13,642 nucleotides of DNA from assembly GCA_031376425.1 (NCBI GenBank), contig JANMDR010000205.1, positions 1 through 13,642 on the forward strand. Direction: 5' to 3'. Both the position numbers and the translations under genes were made by a program. Under the pieces are notes generated by a model. The model was not told where the DNA came from, did no database searches, and saw only the letters and a program-made list of their open reading frames with translations. Within the stretch, counting starts at the first letter, position 1. Every line of letters starts with the position of its first letter. Shown here in pieces: positions 1 through 7,044 of the stretch. Source of the DNA: JANMDR01 sp031376425 (GTDB lineage: Bacteria; Pseudomonadota; Gammaproteobacteria; Burkholderiales; Usitatibacteraceae).

Positions 1-513
1 GTGATGGACTGGAAAGAGTCGCAACGCGGGTTTCCTTGGGGCACGGTAATTTTATTTGCGGCGGGTATCAGCGTGGGTACGGCATTGTTACGTACCAACG
101 CGGCGGGGTGGTTGGCTAATCTTATCGTGCAAAATCTGGGGCTGCAACATGCTAGCGCCTTCGCAATACTGATGTTGCTGTCGCTTTTTCTCATTGTGAT
201 TCATTTAGGTTTTGCGAGCGCTACGGCGTTAGCATCGACCATGATCCCCATCGTTATCAGCGTGCTGATGGCAGTGCAAACGCCGGGAATCAATATTATC
301 GGTATGACCATGCTATTGCAATTTGTAGTGAGCTTTGGCTTCATCCTGCCCGTGAATGCACCGCAAAATATGATTGCCTACGGCACCGATACTTTTGATG
401 CCAAGGACTTCGTGCGTACCGGTTTAGTGCTCACGCTGGCCGCGATGGTGTTGTTGCTTATTTTCGCGCTCACTTATTGGCCGTGGATGGGGTACATGAG
501 CAAAGCTGTTTGA
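1..513 (+). CDS. DASS/SLC13-type anion or dicarboxylate transporter, C-terminal part
   Basis: This is the last 170 codons of an inner-membrane transporter whose 5' end lies outside the window; the GTG at base 1 should not be read as the true start, since the family is usually about 450-500 residues. Hydrophobic segments lie near visible residues 13-30, 50-70, 78-93, 98-118 and 140-160. The stretch at 111-125 (Ser111, Phe114, Pro117, Asn123) closely follows the C-terminal signature of sodium:dicarboxylate/sulfate symporters, with Asn119 where a small residue is usual. Residues 72-84 (ASAT...IPI) correspond to the second SNT substrate/sodium loop, but the usual Asn is Ala here. Family knowledge points to uptake of dicarboxylates, sulfate or similar anions; the substrate cannot be read from this fragment. 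Confidence 0.78.
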   Translation: MMDWKESQRGFPWGTVILFAAGISVGTALLRTNAAGWLANLIVQNLGLQHASAFAILMLLSLFLIVIHLGFASATALASTMIPIVISVLMAVQTPGINIIGMTMLLQFVVSFGFILPVNAPQNMIAYGTDTFDAKDFVRTGLVLTLAAMVLLLIFALTYWPWMGYMSKAV

Positions 514-517
514 TGAA

Positions 518-577
518 ATTTAAATCAACAATTATCTGTAGCTGCCCTATTTTTGCGCATCTACAGTATATTTAAAT
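518..577. repeat. Nested inverted repeat between transporter and adhP
   Basis: Two copies of the self-complementary octamer ATTTAAAT (518-525 and 570-577) flank an inner inverted repeat, CTGTAG at 536-541 and CTACAG at 561-566, with a 19-nt loop. It lies just after the transporter stop and 55 bp before the adhP start. It could be a weak terminator or an operator for adhP. No T-run follows the stem, so an intrinsic terminator is not well supported. Confidence 0.4.
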
Positions 578-622
578 GCAGCCGGAAGCTACGGTAACGA
601 CTTAGGCTACTAAATAAAAAAT

Positions 623-626
623 GGAG
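623..626 (+). promoter_or_regulatory. Shine-Dalgarno site deciding the adhP start
   Basis: GGAG lies 6 nt before the ATG at 633, whereas the in-frame ATG at 621 has only an A-rich stretch and no Shine-Dalgarno match before it. The GGAG is itself inside the longer reading frame, which favours 633 as the real start. Confidence 0.75.
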
Positions 627-632
627 CATAGT

Positions 633-1661
633 ATGACTAATAAAATGCAAGCCGCTGTTGTTGAAGCATTTGGGCAACCCCTTATGCTTCGCGAGTTGGA
701 TATTCCTACTCCCGGAGCTGGTCAGATTCTGGTTAAGACGGAGGCCTGCGGGGTATGCCACACCGATTTACACGCGGCACGCGGCGACTGGCCCGTAAAA
801 CCAACGCCGCCGTTTATTCCCGGTCATGAAGGCATTGGGCTGGTTGCGGCCATCGGCGCGGGCGTGAAGAACGTAAAAGAAGGTGATCGTGTAGGGGTGC
901 CGTGGTTATATTCAGCCTGCGGCCATTGCGAGCATTGCCTCTCTGCGTGGGAAACAGTATGCGGCGAGGCGCAATTTGGCGGCTATACCAAAAACGGTGG
1001 CTTTGCAGAATACATCTTGGCTGACCCCAACTATGTTGCGCGTATTCCCGCTGGCTTAGCCGCACGCGATGCCGCGCCTATTATTTGTGCTGGTGTCACA
1101 ACGTACAAGGGCATCAAGGAGGCCGCGACCAAACCTGGTGACTGGATAGCGATTTCTGGTGTTGGTGGTTTGGGTCATTTGGCGATTCAATACGCAAAGG
1201 CAATGGGGCTGCACGTTTGCGCTGTTGACACCAACGACGACAAGCTGCAGCACGCAACACGTTTGGGTGCCGATGCCATTGTGAATGCCAATTTGCCAAA
1301 CGCCGTTGAACTCGTGAAAAAGGCGACGGACGGCGGTGCCCACGGTGTACTGATCACCGCACCGTCGCTGGACGCGTTAAAGCAAGGTGTGGGCATGACC
1401 CGCAAGCGCGGCACCTGTGTATTAACGGGCTTACCGCCGGGCGAATTTCCATTCCCGCTATTTGATGTTGTACTCAATTGCATCACGGTGCGCGGTTCAT
1501 TAGTTGGCACGCGACAGGACATGGCCGAGGCGCTGGCTTTTGCCGCTGAGGGAAAGGTAAAAGCCGATATTGAGTTGCAGCCACTATCAGCCATCAACCA
1601 AGTGTTAGATCGGTTAGGACGCGGCGAGGTAGAAGCACGCGTGGTACTAACGTTGTCTTAA
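633..1661 (+). CDS. adhP: Zinc-dependent alcohol dehydrogenase, AdhP type
   Basis: A complete 342-residue medium-chain dehydrogenase that interconverts primary alcohols and aldehydes with NAD(H) in the cytoplasm. Numbered from the 633 start, catalytic zinc ligands are Cys42, His65 (followed by Glu66) and Cys152. The structural zinc site is Cys96, Cys99, Cys102 and Cys110. The Rossmann glycine motif GVGGLG is at 176-181, and Asp199 at the end of the second strand indicates NAD rather than NADP preference. The C-terminal stretch GSLVGTRQDM, followed by FAAEGKV, is characteristic of AdhP. An upstream ATG at 621 would add four residues but lacks a ribosome site. The gene converges on two stress-protein genes; a fermentative or alcohol-oxidising role in low oxygen is an inference from that neighbourhood. 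Confidence 0.93.
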   Translation: MTNKMQAAVVEAFGQPLMLRELDIPTPGAGQILVKTEACGVCHTDLHAARGDWPVKPTPPFIPGHEGIGLVAAIGAGVKNVKEGDRVGVPWLYSACGHCEHCLSAWETVCGEAQFGGYTKNGGFAEYILADPNYVARIPAGLAARDAAPIICAGVTTYKGIKEAATKPGDWIAISGVGGLGHLAIQYAKAMGLHVCAVDTNDDKLQHATRLGADAIVNANLPNAVELVKKATDGGAHGVLITAPSLDALKQGVGMTRKRGTCVLTGLPPGEFPFPLFDVVLNCITVRGSLVGTRQDMAEALAFAAEGKVKADIELQPLSAINQVLDRLGRGEVEARVVLTLS

Positions 1662-1697
1662 TTCTAGTGGCTGCTCGCTGAGGGCGGCTAGCGATTC

Positions 1698-2174
1698 TTA
1701 TTTCTTCGCTGGATGATCTGTATCGACATCTTCAGAACGAACGACCAATACCGGTACGGGTGCGAAGCGAATAATTTGCTCCGCACCGCTACCAAGCAAT
1801 AGGCGCCCGAGGCCGCGCCGTCCATGGGTGCCCACTACGATCAAATCAGCACCCCAATTCGTCGCGGCATTGGCTATAGTGTCGCCTAAATATTCGTCAT
1901 GCTTTTCAACAAACAATCGTTCTGCGGTGGCCCCTACAGCAGATGCTAACGCGAACGCGTCATCTAATATTTTGTTGCCCGCTTTTTGCGCGATTTCGAT
2001 CAGCTCCGCCAAATAAATACCGTAGGATTCGTGACCATTAAAGTAACTTAGCTCATTCACAACATGAACCAACAAAACCCGGCCTTTCGCTTCGCCTGCC
2101 AATTGCAGAGCAGAATTTAGTGCTGCATGTGCAGTTTGGCTGCCGTCAACAGCAACTAGAATTTTTTTATACAT
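1698..2174 (-). CDS. Universal stress protein (UspA family), second gene of the pair
   Basis: A complete 158-residue single-domain Usp protein, expected to be a cytoplasmic homodimer that supports survival under starvation, respiratory or oxidative stress. The N-terminal strand MYKKILVAVDGS carries the conserved Asp10, and the ATP-binding pattern G-2x-G-9x-G-S is intact at Gly115, Gly118, Gly128 and Ser129, so nucleotide binding is likely. The start is supported by GAGG 7 nt upstream. It follows another usp gene after a 55-bp gap with no terminator between them, so the two probably form one operon read from the promoter near 2700. A charged tail after residue 147 goes slightly beyond the usual fold. 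The two proteins are clearly diverged, so this is not a recent duplication. Confidence 0.93.
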   Translation of the reverse strand: MYKKILVAVDGSQTAHAALNSALQLAGEAKGRVLLVHVVNELSYFNGHESYGIYLAELIEIAQKAGNKILDDAFALASAVGATAERLFVEKHDEYLGDTIANAATNWGADLIVVGTHGRRGLGRLLLGSGAEQIIRFAPVPVLVVRSEDVDTDHPAKK

Positions 2175-2229
2175 GATGAAGCCTCGCGCTGAAAAAAGAC
2201 AAGGATGTCGATAGCGTATTTTTTACTAC

Positions 2230-2661
2230 CTATCTTAAAACCAGCACCGGAATGTGGGAATGCGTCAGTACGTCTAATGTTTCACTGCCTACCAGTAATC
2301 GTTTGAACCCCTTGCGGCCGTGAGATGCCATTACGATCAAGTCGCATTTATACTTTTTGGCGGCAGCGATGATACCCTCAGCAATTGGCTCGTGCCCGAC
2401 GATAGCGGTGGCGGTAAGTCCTTGGTGCAGCGCTTGGTCTTGCAATTCATTCACCACAATTGCGGCACTTTCGTGGGCTGCAGTATCGATACGCGTGATT
2501 TCATTCGGCGCTAACAGCCCCGCGTTTTCGTAATAGCTGCGCACGACCGCGGTATAGGCGACTACCTCTGCGCCGAGTGCCTTAGCCATTTTAATGCCGG
2601 ACACCACCGCCTTTTTAGACAGTGCGCTATCATCAGTAGCAATCAAAATTCGTTTGTACAT
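2230..2661 (-). CDS. Universal stress protein (UspA family), first gene of the pair
   Basis: A complete 143-residue Usp-fold protein. The N-terminus MYKRILIATDDS has the conserved Asp pair, and the C-terminal strand IPVLVLR closes the fold. The nucleotide-loop region reads A-2x-G-9x-G-S (Ala112, Gly115, Gly125, Ser126), so the first glycine of the ATP motif is replaced by alanine; binding may be retained or altered. The ATG is preceded by GGAG at 6 nt spacing. It is the promoter-proximal gene of the pair. A TATAGT -10 element and an FNR/Anr-like palindrome lie upstream, suggesting induction when oxygen falls, as is known for several usp genes in Pseudomonas. Confidence 0.92.
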   Translation of the reverse strand: MYKRILIATDDSALSKKAVVSGIKMAKALGAEVVAYTAVVRSYYENAGLLAPNEITRIDTAAHESAAIVVNELQDQALHQGLTATAIVGHEPIAEGIIAAAKKYKCDLIVMASHGRKGFKRLLVGSETLDVLTHSHIPVLVLR

Positions 2662-2694
2662 AGTGAGCTCCGCAAGTGAAGTGGAAAGCTCAAT

Positions 2695-2700
2695 ACTATA
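2695..2700 (-). promoter_or_regulatory. -10 element of the usp operon promoter
   Basis: Read on the minus strand the hexamer is TATAGT, five of six matches to TATAAT. It would place transcription start near 2686-2688, about 25 bp before the ATG. No good -35 hexamer is seen; the FNR-like site occupies that position, as expected for an activator-dependent promoter. Confidence 0.55.
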
Positions 2701-2719
2701 TTTCGTTGGGAAACGGTTT

Positions 2720-2735
2720 ATTGACTTGGGTCAAT
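2720..2735. promoter_or_regulatory. FNR/Anr-type operator upstream of the usp operon
   Basis: ATTGACTTGGGTCAAT is an inverted repeat with 6-bp arms (ATTGAC/GTCAAT) and a 4-bp centre, matching the TTGAN-N4-NTCAA layout of FNR/Anr/Dnr-family boxes. Its centre (2727.5) lies about 40 bp from the predicted start of the usp transcript, close to the -41.5 position used for class II activation. The regulator itself is not in the window; which CRP/FNR-family member binds is not knowable from here. Confidence 0.65.
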
Positions 2736-2744
2736 GAATAGGCA

Positions 2745-2772
2745 AAAAAGTCGCAGCTAGCTGCTACTTTTT
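2745..2772. terminator. Palindromic terminator after the PilZ-like gene
   Basis: AAAAAGT, C, GCAGCT are mirrored by AGCTGC, T, ACTTTTT, giving a near-perfect palindrome with one internal mismatch. It overlaps the stop codon of the minus-strand gene. Read on the minus strand the stem ends in a run of six T. The symmetric A and T runs make it potentially bidirectional. It insulates the usp promoter from transcription of the TPR/PilZ-like pair. Confidence 0.72.
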
Positions 2773-4489
2773 ACGCAATCGGCTCGGCTGCCACTACTTC
2801 AAAAGCCACCATATTCCAGCCTCTGCCCCGCAGGCGCACGCGACCAAAACGAATGGTGTACGCCGTTTCTCCCGCTTTTAAGCGCAGACTGGATTGCGCC
2901 TTAGAGATAGTTTCACTGATGATGATGGAATCATCCCCCCTGAGTTGGCCCGATATATTTGAGCGCACACCAGGCTGACCCGTGGAAGCTATTTCTTCCC
3001 CCGGAATAAACAGCGCCGATACTCCCGGCCGTTGTGCGCCGCTTTCGGGCTGTACCAGATGATCTAAAGTAATACGCACTGCATTGCGCGCTAATATTTG
3101 CATGCCGACCATCACCCGATTACCCGATTGCTGCGGTGCCTTGCGGGTAACGTAGCCGATAATTGGCTCGCGGGCATTGGTGTGGGTCAGGCTCAACAAA
3201 TCGCCGGTTTCAACACTTTGTGCTAAGCCGTGATCTAAAGCAAAACCTGCACCCGTTGTGCTCATATCGTGGAGCGGCCATGTTTTGCGCGCTAAATCTA
3301 TGGGCGCGAAATTTCCCGCTTTTTGCGAAAACGCCGGATAGGCGTGGGTTCCAGTTGATACCCCATTACCGCGCTTACTCGATGTGGCACGCTTAACGGC
3401 GGCGAAACTCCAAACATCATTCAGGCCAACATACACGGCCACGGCAGTATCAGGGGGTAACAGCACGCGCGTGGGTTTTTCGGTTGGCTTTGACCCTACC
3501 CCCCCTAAACTAGACGTCATCTCGCGGGCTAAATAATCCATCACGCCAATATGCTCTTCAATGCGAAATGCCTGACCCAAACCCCAGCCTGGTGCCACTT
3601 TGCCACGATGGAACATGGCAACGGCCTCATCGAGACGGCGTTGGACTGCATGCATAGGCAAATACACCATTTGTTTATTTTGCGGCGTAGTGGCCGCCAC
3701 ATCGCTATCTTCGGCATTGGGGCGCAGCCCTTGGCCACTGGCTAAATCGAAGGCAAAAGCAGCACTTATCGGTGCATCGCGCGTAAGCCACAGCGCCCGC
3801 ATCCAATCGCAAAACCAATTATCTAAAATATCCAGTTGGCGATTATTTAAATTACCGCTGCTCAAGCGGTGTACCAATAAAGCGCGCACAAATATGGCTT
3901 CGACACTGGCGATAATGGGGCGCCCTTCTACCTGAATTTCAATGGCAACATCGGCCAAACCGTCTGCATGGGCGCGCCGATATTGATCCACAATATCCGT
4001 TAAGTGTTCTTGGCTTTGACCGCCTTGCAAACCGGCAACCATGCGCCATTTATACAAATGACCGGATAGCAATAAACTATAGCCAAAGAGCATCGCCTCG
4101 GTGACTGAAGGCCGATCACTATCAACAATTTTATGGGCATTTTTAGCACGATGAGCGCGCTCAGAATCACGCGTTTGCTGGGCATACCGCAATAACGCCG
4201 CGTATTGCGATACCACCCAATCAGCGCCGGTATTTTTAGCGTCGCTCGCCATCGCCGTACCCTGCAGGATACTCAGGCGCTCATCAGCCGAAATACGCTC
4301 AAACTCAGCTACGGCAGCACCTAGGCGCTGCGCCGTCGAGGCATTGTTTAATGCCGCAGATAGCCCCTTATTGCTGCCACCTATGAAGCCTTGAAAAAAT
4401 TCTGCCCACGCGCTATGCGCCTTCGTCATGCTGCTTGGCGCAGCACTATTAGAAAAACTGGGGTGACCGCTTAAGGGGACAAGTTCCAT
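2771..4489 (-). CDS. Conserved protein with a degenerate PilZ-like region
   Basis: A 572-residue protein starting at the ATG at 4489. The frame stays open upstream to 4600, but that extension overlaps the preceding gene and is unlikely to be translated. The start follows the TAA of the upstream gene by a single base, so the two are probably translationally coupled. No signal peptide or membrane segment is seen. The N-terminal two thirds is mostly helical and unrecognised. From about residue 395 there is a PilZ-like segment: DMSTTG at 408-413 matches the (D/N)xSxxG motif, and VGMQIL resembles the end of that beta-barrel. The upstream RxxxR c-di-GMP motif is not evident, so ligand binding is doubtful. 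Role in c-di-GMP signalling or surface behaviour is inference; other small beta-barrel folds remain possible. Confidence 0.7.
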   Translation of the reverse strand: MELVPLSGHPSFSNSAAPSSMTKAHSAWAEFFQGFIGGSNKGLSAALNNASTAQRLGAAVAEFERISADERLSILQGTAMASDAKNTGADWVVSQYAALLRYAQQTRDSERAHRAKNAHKIVDSDRPSVTEAMLFGYSLLLSGHLYKWRMVAGLQGGQSQEHLTDIVDQYRRAHADGLADVAIEIQVEGRPIIASVEAIFVRALLVHRLSSGNLNNRQLDILDNWFCDWMRALWLTRDAPISAAFAFDLASGQGLRPNAEDSDVAATTPQNKQMVYLPMHAVQRRLDEAVAMFHRGKVAPGWGLGQAFRIEEHIGVMDYLAREMTSSLGGVGSKPTEKPTRVLLPPDTAVAVYVGLNDVWSFAAVKRATSSKRGNGVSTGTHAYPAFSQKAGNFAPIDLARKTWPLHDMSTTGAGFALDHGLAQSVETGDLLSLTHTNAREPIIGYVTRKAPQQSGNRVMVGMQILARNAVRITLDHLVQPESGAQRPGVSALFIPGEEIASTGQPGVRSNISGQLRGDDSIIISETISKAQSSLRLKAGETAYTIRFGRVRLRGRGWNMVAFEVVAAEPIA

Positions 4490-4490
4490 T

Positions 4491-4991
4491 TTAATGGGCA
4501 AATAAGTCGCGGCGCAAGCCGTTAGCATCAGCGATAGACGCCACCGTAGCACCACTGGCCCAGTAGCGTAATTTCGTGCGCACCGCCTCAATATCCGCAT
4601 CGGGCTCAGTCAGGCCATCTAATAACAAAAACTCTTCCAAGGTAGCATCAGGAAACTCGCGTTTAAACGCGGTACAAAGCTCACTTAATCGATGCGAGTC
4701 GCCCTGTAAAAATGAAAACTCAATCAGCGCTAACCACACCTTGCGCAGGCCGCGATTTTCTTCTATGGCTAAGGTCATTAACTCAGCAGCCCGCTGGGTT
4801 AAGCCATCTTCAGCCATTTCATGGGCGTAGCGCAGCACAATTTCTGGTACCGTGAGATCGGCGCGTTGCGCGGCAAACTGGGGAAAACGCGCCAATATAT
4901 AACGCTCACGAATACGCATACGCGTGGCATCGTTGGCGATACTACTGGCGCTAAAAATAGCGGCTGTATCGAGAGCTTGTCGAATTACCAT
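4491..4991 (-). CDS. TPR-like helical protein, partner of the PilZ-like gene
   Basis: A complete 166-residue soluble protein of unrecognised family. Residues about 48-115 look like paired amphipathic helices of TPR/SEL1-like type (pattern ...RAAELMTLAIEENRGLRKVW, then a second helix pair ending in a Pro-containing turn). The acidic stretch near residues 118-132 precedes a short C-terminal helix. The start at 4991 has no clear Shine-Dalgarno match; internal ATGs near 4919 have none either, so the longest form is kept. Its stop is one base before the downstream start, so stoichiometric co-production with the PilZ-like protein, possibly as an adaptor, is a reasonable inference. Confidence 0.68.
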   Translation of the reverse strand: MVIRQALDTAAIFSASSIANDATRMRIRERYILARFPQFAAQRADLTVPEIVLRYAHEMAEDGLTQRAAELMTLAIEENRGLRKVWLALIEFSFLQGDSHRLSELCTAFKREFPDATLEEFLLLDGLTEPDADIEAVRTKLRYWASGATVASIADANGLRRDLFAH

Positions 4992-5063
4992 GGAGTTATA
5001 ACACTTTTTTTATCTTATATAAGCATAACCTTATCATCACTCACGCTTTGACACAAACTTGAC

Positions 5064-5735
5064 TTACAAATGAATGCGGCTTTGGGCGCTTACATGTTGT
5101 TTTAAAAACTCCATTTGATCTGTTAGAATCCGCCGATTCGCCAAAATCAAAAATTCGGCGCGATTGGGTACATAGGGAGCATAGAGCAATTGCATATTCG
5201 CATCTTGCAGCAATCGATTGCCTTTACGCTCGTTGCAGGAACGGCAGCAGGTGACTACATTCATCCACGTATCTAGCCCACGCTTTGAATACGGCACAAT
5301 ATGATCACGGGTGAGCTTGGTATGACCGAATTCGCCGCCGCAATAGGCGCATATTTGCCGATCACGATTAAAAAGTTCACGATTATTGAGCGGTGGTACC
5401 TGTGTAAAGCCTTTGATTGCCATGGCTTTACCGCGAATCGCGATGATTGAAGACGAGGTAACAGCAGAAGTTTCACCGGTATCACGACATTTGCCACCGT
5501 GAACGGTAAACGCTTCTGAACCCATTTCCCATGCCACACGGGCTTTGGCGTAATACCAAACTGCATGCTGCCAGGTAATCCAACGATGTGGAATCCCGTT
5601 GGCATCCAAGGTTAAAATTAGCGGATAACGACGCGCTTCATCGCCGTTAAGCGGGAAATTTGGTTCTTGCACCGATGTTTGGTGCGTGGAATGCATGGCG
5701 TGCACAGTTGCTCCATTTCTATGCGCATAGCGCAT
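5064..5735 (-). CDS. HNH endonuclease family protein
   Basis: Numbered from the 5735 start (223 residues), the HNH fold covers about 118-185: zinc-binding CAYC at 129-132 and CRSC at 164-167, catalytic DH at 144-145, Asn159 and Asn168. All key residues are present, so it should be a metal-dependent DNA nuclease or nicking enzyme. Before the fold, residues 36-75 carry the conserved LILTLDANGIPHRWITW block seen in the chromosomal HNH family common in betaproteobacteria, whose role is not established; it is not obviously part of a restriction system here. The start is uncertain: ATGs at 5735 and 5696 both lack a well-spaced ribosome site, and the shorter form would be 210 residues. It stands alone, with its own upstream gap shared with ppa. 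Confidence 0.88.
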   Translation of the reverse strand: MRYAHRNGATVHAMHSTHQTSVQEPNFPLNGDEARRYPLILTLDANGIPHRWITWQHAVWYYAKARVAWEMGSEAFTVHGGKCRDTGETSAVTSSSIIAIRGKAMAIKGFTQVPPLNNRELFNRDRQICAYCGGEFGHTKLTRDHIVPYSKRGLDTWMNVVTCCRSCNERKGNRLLQDANMQLLYAPYVPNRAEFLILANRRILTDQMEFLKQHVSAQSRIHL

Positions 5736-5893
5736 TGGTGATTAAACCGCGATAATGTGAGACTTGAAACCTTTCCAACATAGCTACAATACACGTATTT
5801 GCTGCGTTACCCTAATACCTTACCCCAATACTTTAATCTATTTGTATTTCCATTTTACTATTCGCATATTAACTTTTAGCTGAAAGCACTCTT

Positions 5894-6445
5894 ATGAATT
5901 TAGATCGCGTCGATGCTGGCTCCGATGTACCCAATAATTTCAATGTCGTCATCGAAATTTCGATGAATGGTGATCCCATAAAATATGAGCTCGACAAAGC
6001 CACTGGGGCGCTTTTTGTTGACCGCTTTATGTCCACCGCCATGCACTATCCCTGTAACTACGGCTATATTCCGCATACCTTATCTGACGATGGTGATCCG
6101 GTAGACGTACTGGTGATTACCCCGTTCGCGCTGCAACCCGGCGTGGTGGTACGTTGCCGTCCGGTGGGCGTGCTAAAAATGACGGATGAGGCAGGTGGCG
6201 ATGAAAAATTACTGGCCGTACCAATTGATAAAGTGTGCTCTATTTATCGCAGTGTCCAAACCCCACGCGATTTACCAGAAATTACCTTGAACCAAATTGC
6301 CCATTTTTTCCAGCACTATAAAGATTTAGAGCTAGGTAAATGGGTGAAGCTAGAAGGCTGGCTGGGGCCTGAAGAAGCGAAAAAAGCGATTATTGATGGT
6401 GTTGCAAAATACGATGCCGCAATGGCCGCAAAGGCAGAAAAATAG
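5894..6445 (+). CDS. ppa: Inorganic pyrophosphatase, family I
   Basis: A complete 183-residue soluble enzyme that hydrolyses pyrophosphate to phosphate, pulling nucleic-acid and cofactor synthesis forward. Active-site residues are in order: Glu21, Lys30 and Glu32, Arg44, the YPCNYGYIP block at 52-60, the signature Asp66-Gly-Asp68-Pro-Val-Asp71, Asp98, Asp103 and Lys105, and Tyr142-Lys143. Length and layout match bacterial hexameric PPases. No strong Shine-Dalgarno sequence precedes the ATG and no convincing promoter was found in the 158-bp divergent gap with the HNH gene. Its TAG stop is followed immediately by the tspO ATG in the same frame. Confidence 0.97.
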   Translation: MNLDRVDAGSDVPNNFNVVIEISMNGDPIKYELDKATGALFVDRFMSTAMHYPCNYGYIPHTLSDDGDPVDVLVITPFALQPGVVVRCRPVGVLKMTDEAGGDEKLLAVPIDKVCSIYRSVQTPRDLPEITLNQIAHFFQHYKDLELGKWVKLEGWLGPEEAKKAIIDGVAKYDAAMAAKAEK

Positions 6446-6943
6446 ATGTTTGAAAACCGTTGGGCAAAACTGATATTGTTGCTGATAGCCTCGGCAATTG
6501 TGGCTTCTCTTGGTGCCATTTTTGGCCCCGCATCAGGCCCTAGCTTAGGCCCTGATGCGTGGTATAAGACTATCGTCAAGCCATCTTGGAATCCACCCAA
6601 TTGGATATTTGGACCAATATGGACCACCCTTTACATTATGATGGCGATTGCAGCGTGGCGGGTGTGGACTAAAACCACAATTGCCGCTGCGGAAAGATCC
6701 ACGGCCATGTGGATTTACGCGTCGCAATTATTGGTTAACGGGTCATGGTCCGCACTGTTTTTTGGTCTGCAAAGTCCAGCGCTGGCGCTAGGCTGTATCG
6801 TCATCATGTGGGCACTGATTGTATTGACCATTCTGCGCTTTAAGCCTATTGATGCATTGGCCGCGTGGCTACTCGTACCGTATTTAGCATGGGTAAGCTT
6901 TGCTACATTTCTCAACGGCACAATTTGGTGGCTGAATCGCTAA
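6446..6943 (+). CDS. tspO: TspO/MBR family membrane protein
   Basis: A complete 165-residue five-helix inner-membrane protein of the tryptophan-rich sensory protein/translocator family, which binds porphyrins and sterol-like ligands and in Rhodobacter modulates oxygen-dependent gene expression. Helices lie near residues 9-26, 55-75, 87-107, 112-130 and 136-156. Family landmarks are present: Trp39-Tyr40, KPSWNPP at 45-51, Asn98-x2-Trp101-Ser102 followed by FF, and PYLAWVSFATFLN at 145-157. The start abuts the ppa stop with zero spacing, with only a distant AAGG as ribosome site, so expression probably depends on coupling to ppa. A long hairpin lies within codons 29-38 (6530-6558). Confidence 0.95.
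   Translation: MFENRWAKLILLLIASAIVASLGAIFGPASGPSLGPDAWYKTIVKPSWNPPNWIFGPIWTTLYIMMAIAAWRVWTKTTIAAAERSTAMWIYASQLLVNGSWSALFFGLQSPALALGCIVIMWALIVLTILRFKPIDALAAWLLVPYLAWVSFATFLNGTIWWLNR
6530..6558 (+). repeat. Strong hairpin inside the tspO coding region
   Basis: GCATCAGGCCCTA and TAGGCCCTGATGC form a 13-bp stem with one mismatch around a 3-nt loop. It encodes the loop between helices 1 and 2 (PASGPSLGPDAW), where the short GPxxGP peptide repeat partly explains the symmetry. No T-run follows, so it is not an intrinsic terminator. It could slow ribosomes or affect mRNA stability. Confidence 0.6.
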
Positions 6944-6976
6944 ATCCTGAGCACCTAGCCACGAAAGCATAGCTAC

Positions 6977-6999
6977 AGCCCCTTATTTAGGGCTTCTTT
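6977..6999 (+). terminator. Possible weak terminator after tspO
   Basis: AGCCC (6977-6981) and GGGCT (6990-6994) form a 5-bp stem around an AT-rich loop, followed by TCTTT. The stem is short and the T-tract interrupted, so termination may be partial and the ABC exporter could receive readthrough. Confidence 0.4.
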
Positions 7000-7044
7000 C
7001 ATCTAATCATAGTCATTTTTATTGAATTTCCTGTTAACTGGTTT

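Noticed and set aside
621..632. Upstream ATG giving a 346-residue AdhP
   Set aside because: No ribosome site precedes it, and the GGAG that serves the ATG at 633 lies inside this extension.
1187..1597. 136-codon minus-strand frame antisense to adhP
   Set aside because: It is a shadow of a strongly supported enzyme gene, with composition typical of antisense frames and no ribosome site considered convincing.
1660..1700. Terminator between the convergent adhP and usp genes
   Set aside because: Only a TCGCT/AGCGA 5-bp stem with a 10-nt loop and no T-run is present on either strand.
4490..4600. N-terminal extension of the PilZ-like protein to 609 residues
   Set aside because: It overlaps the 3' end of the upstream gene out of frame; the ATG at 4489, one base after that gene's stop, fits coupling better.
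5842..5870. Promoter TTGTAT/CATATT before ppa
   Set aside because: Spacing is 17-18 bp but the hexamers match poorly (three and four of six), so it is not better than chance in AT-rich sequence.
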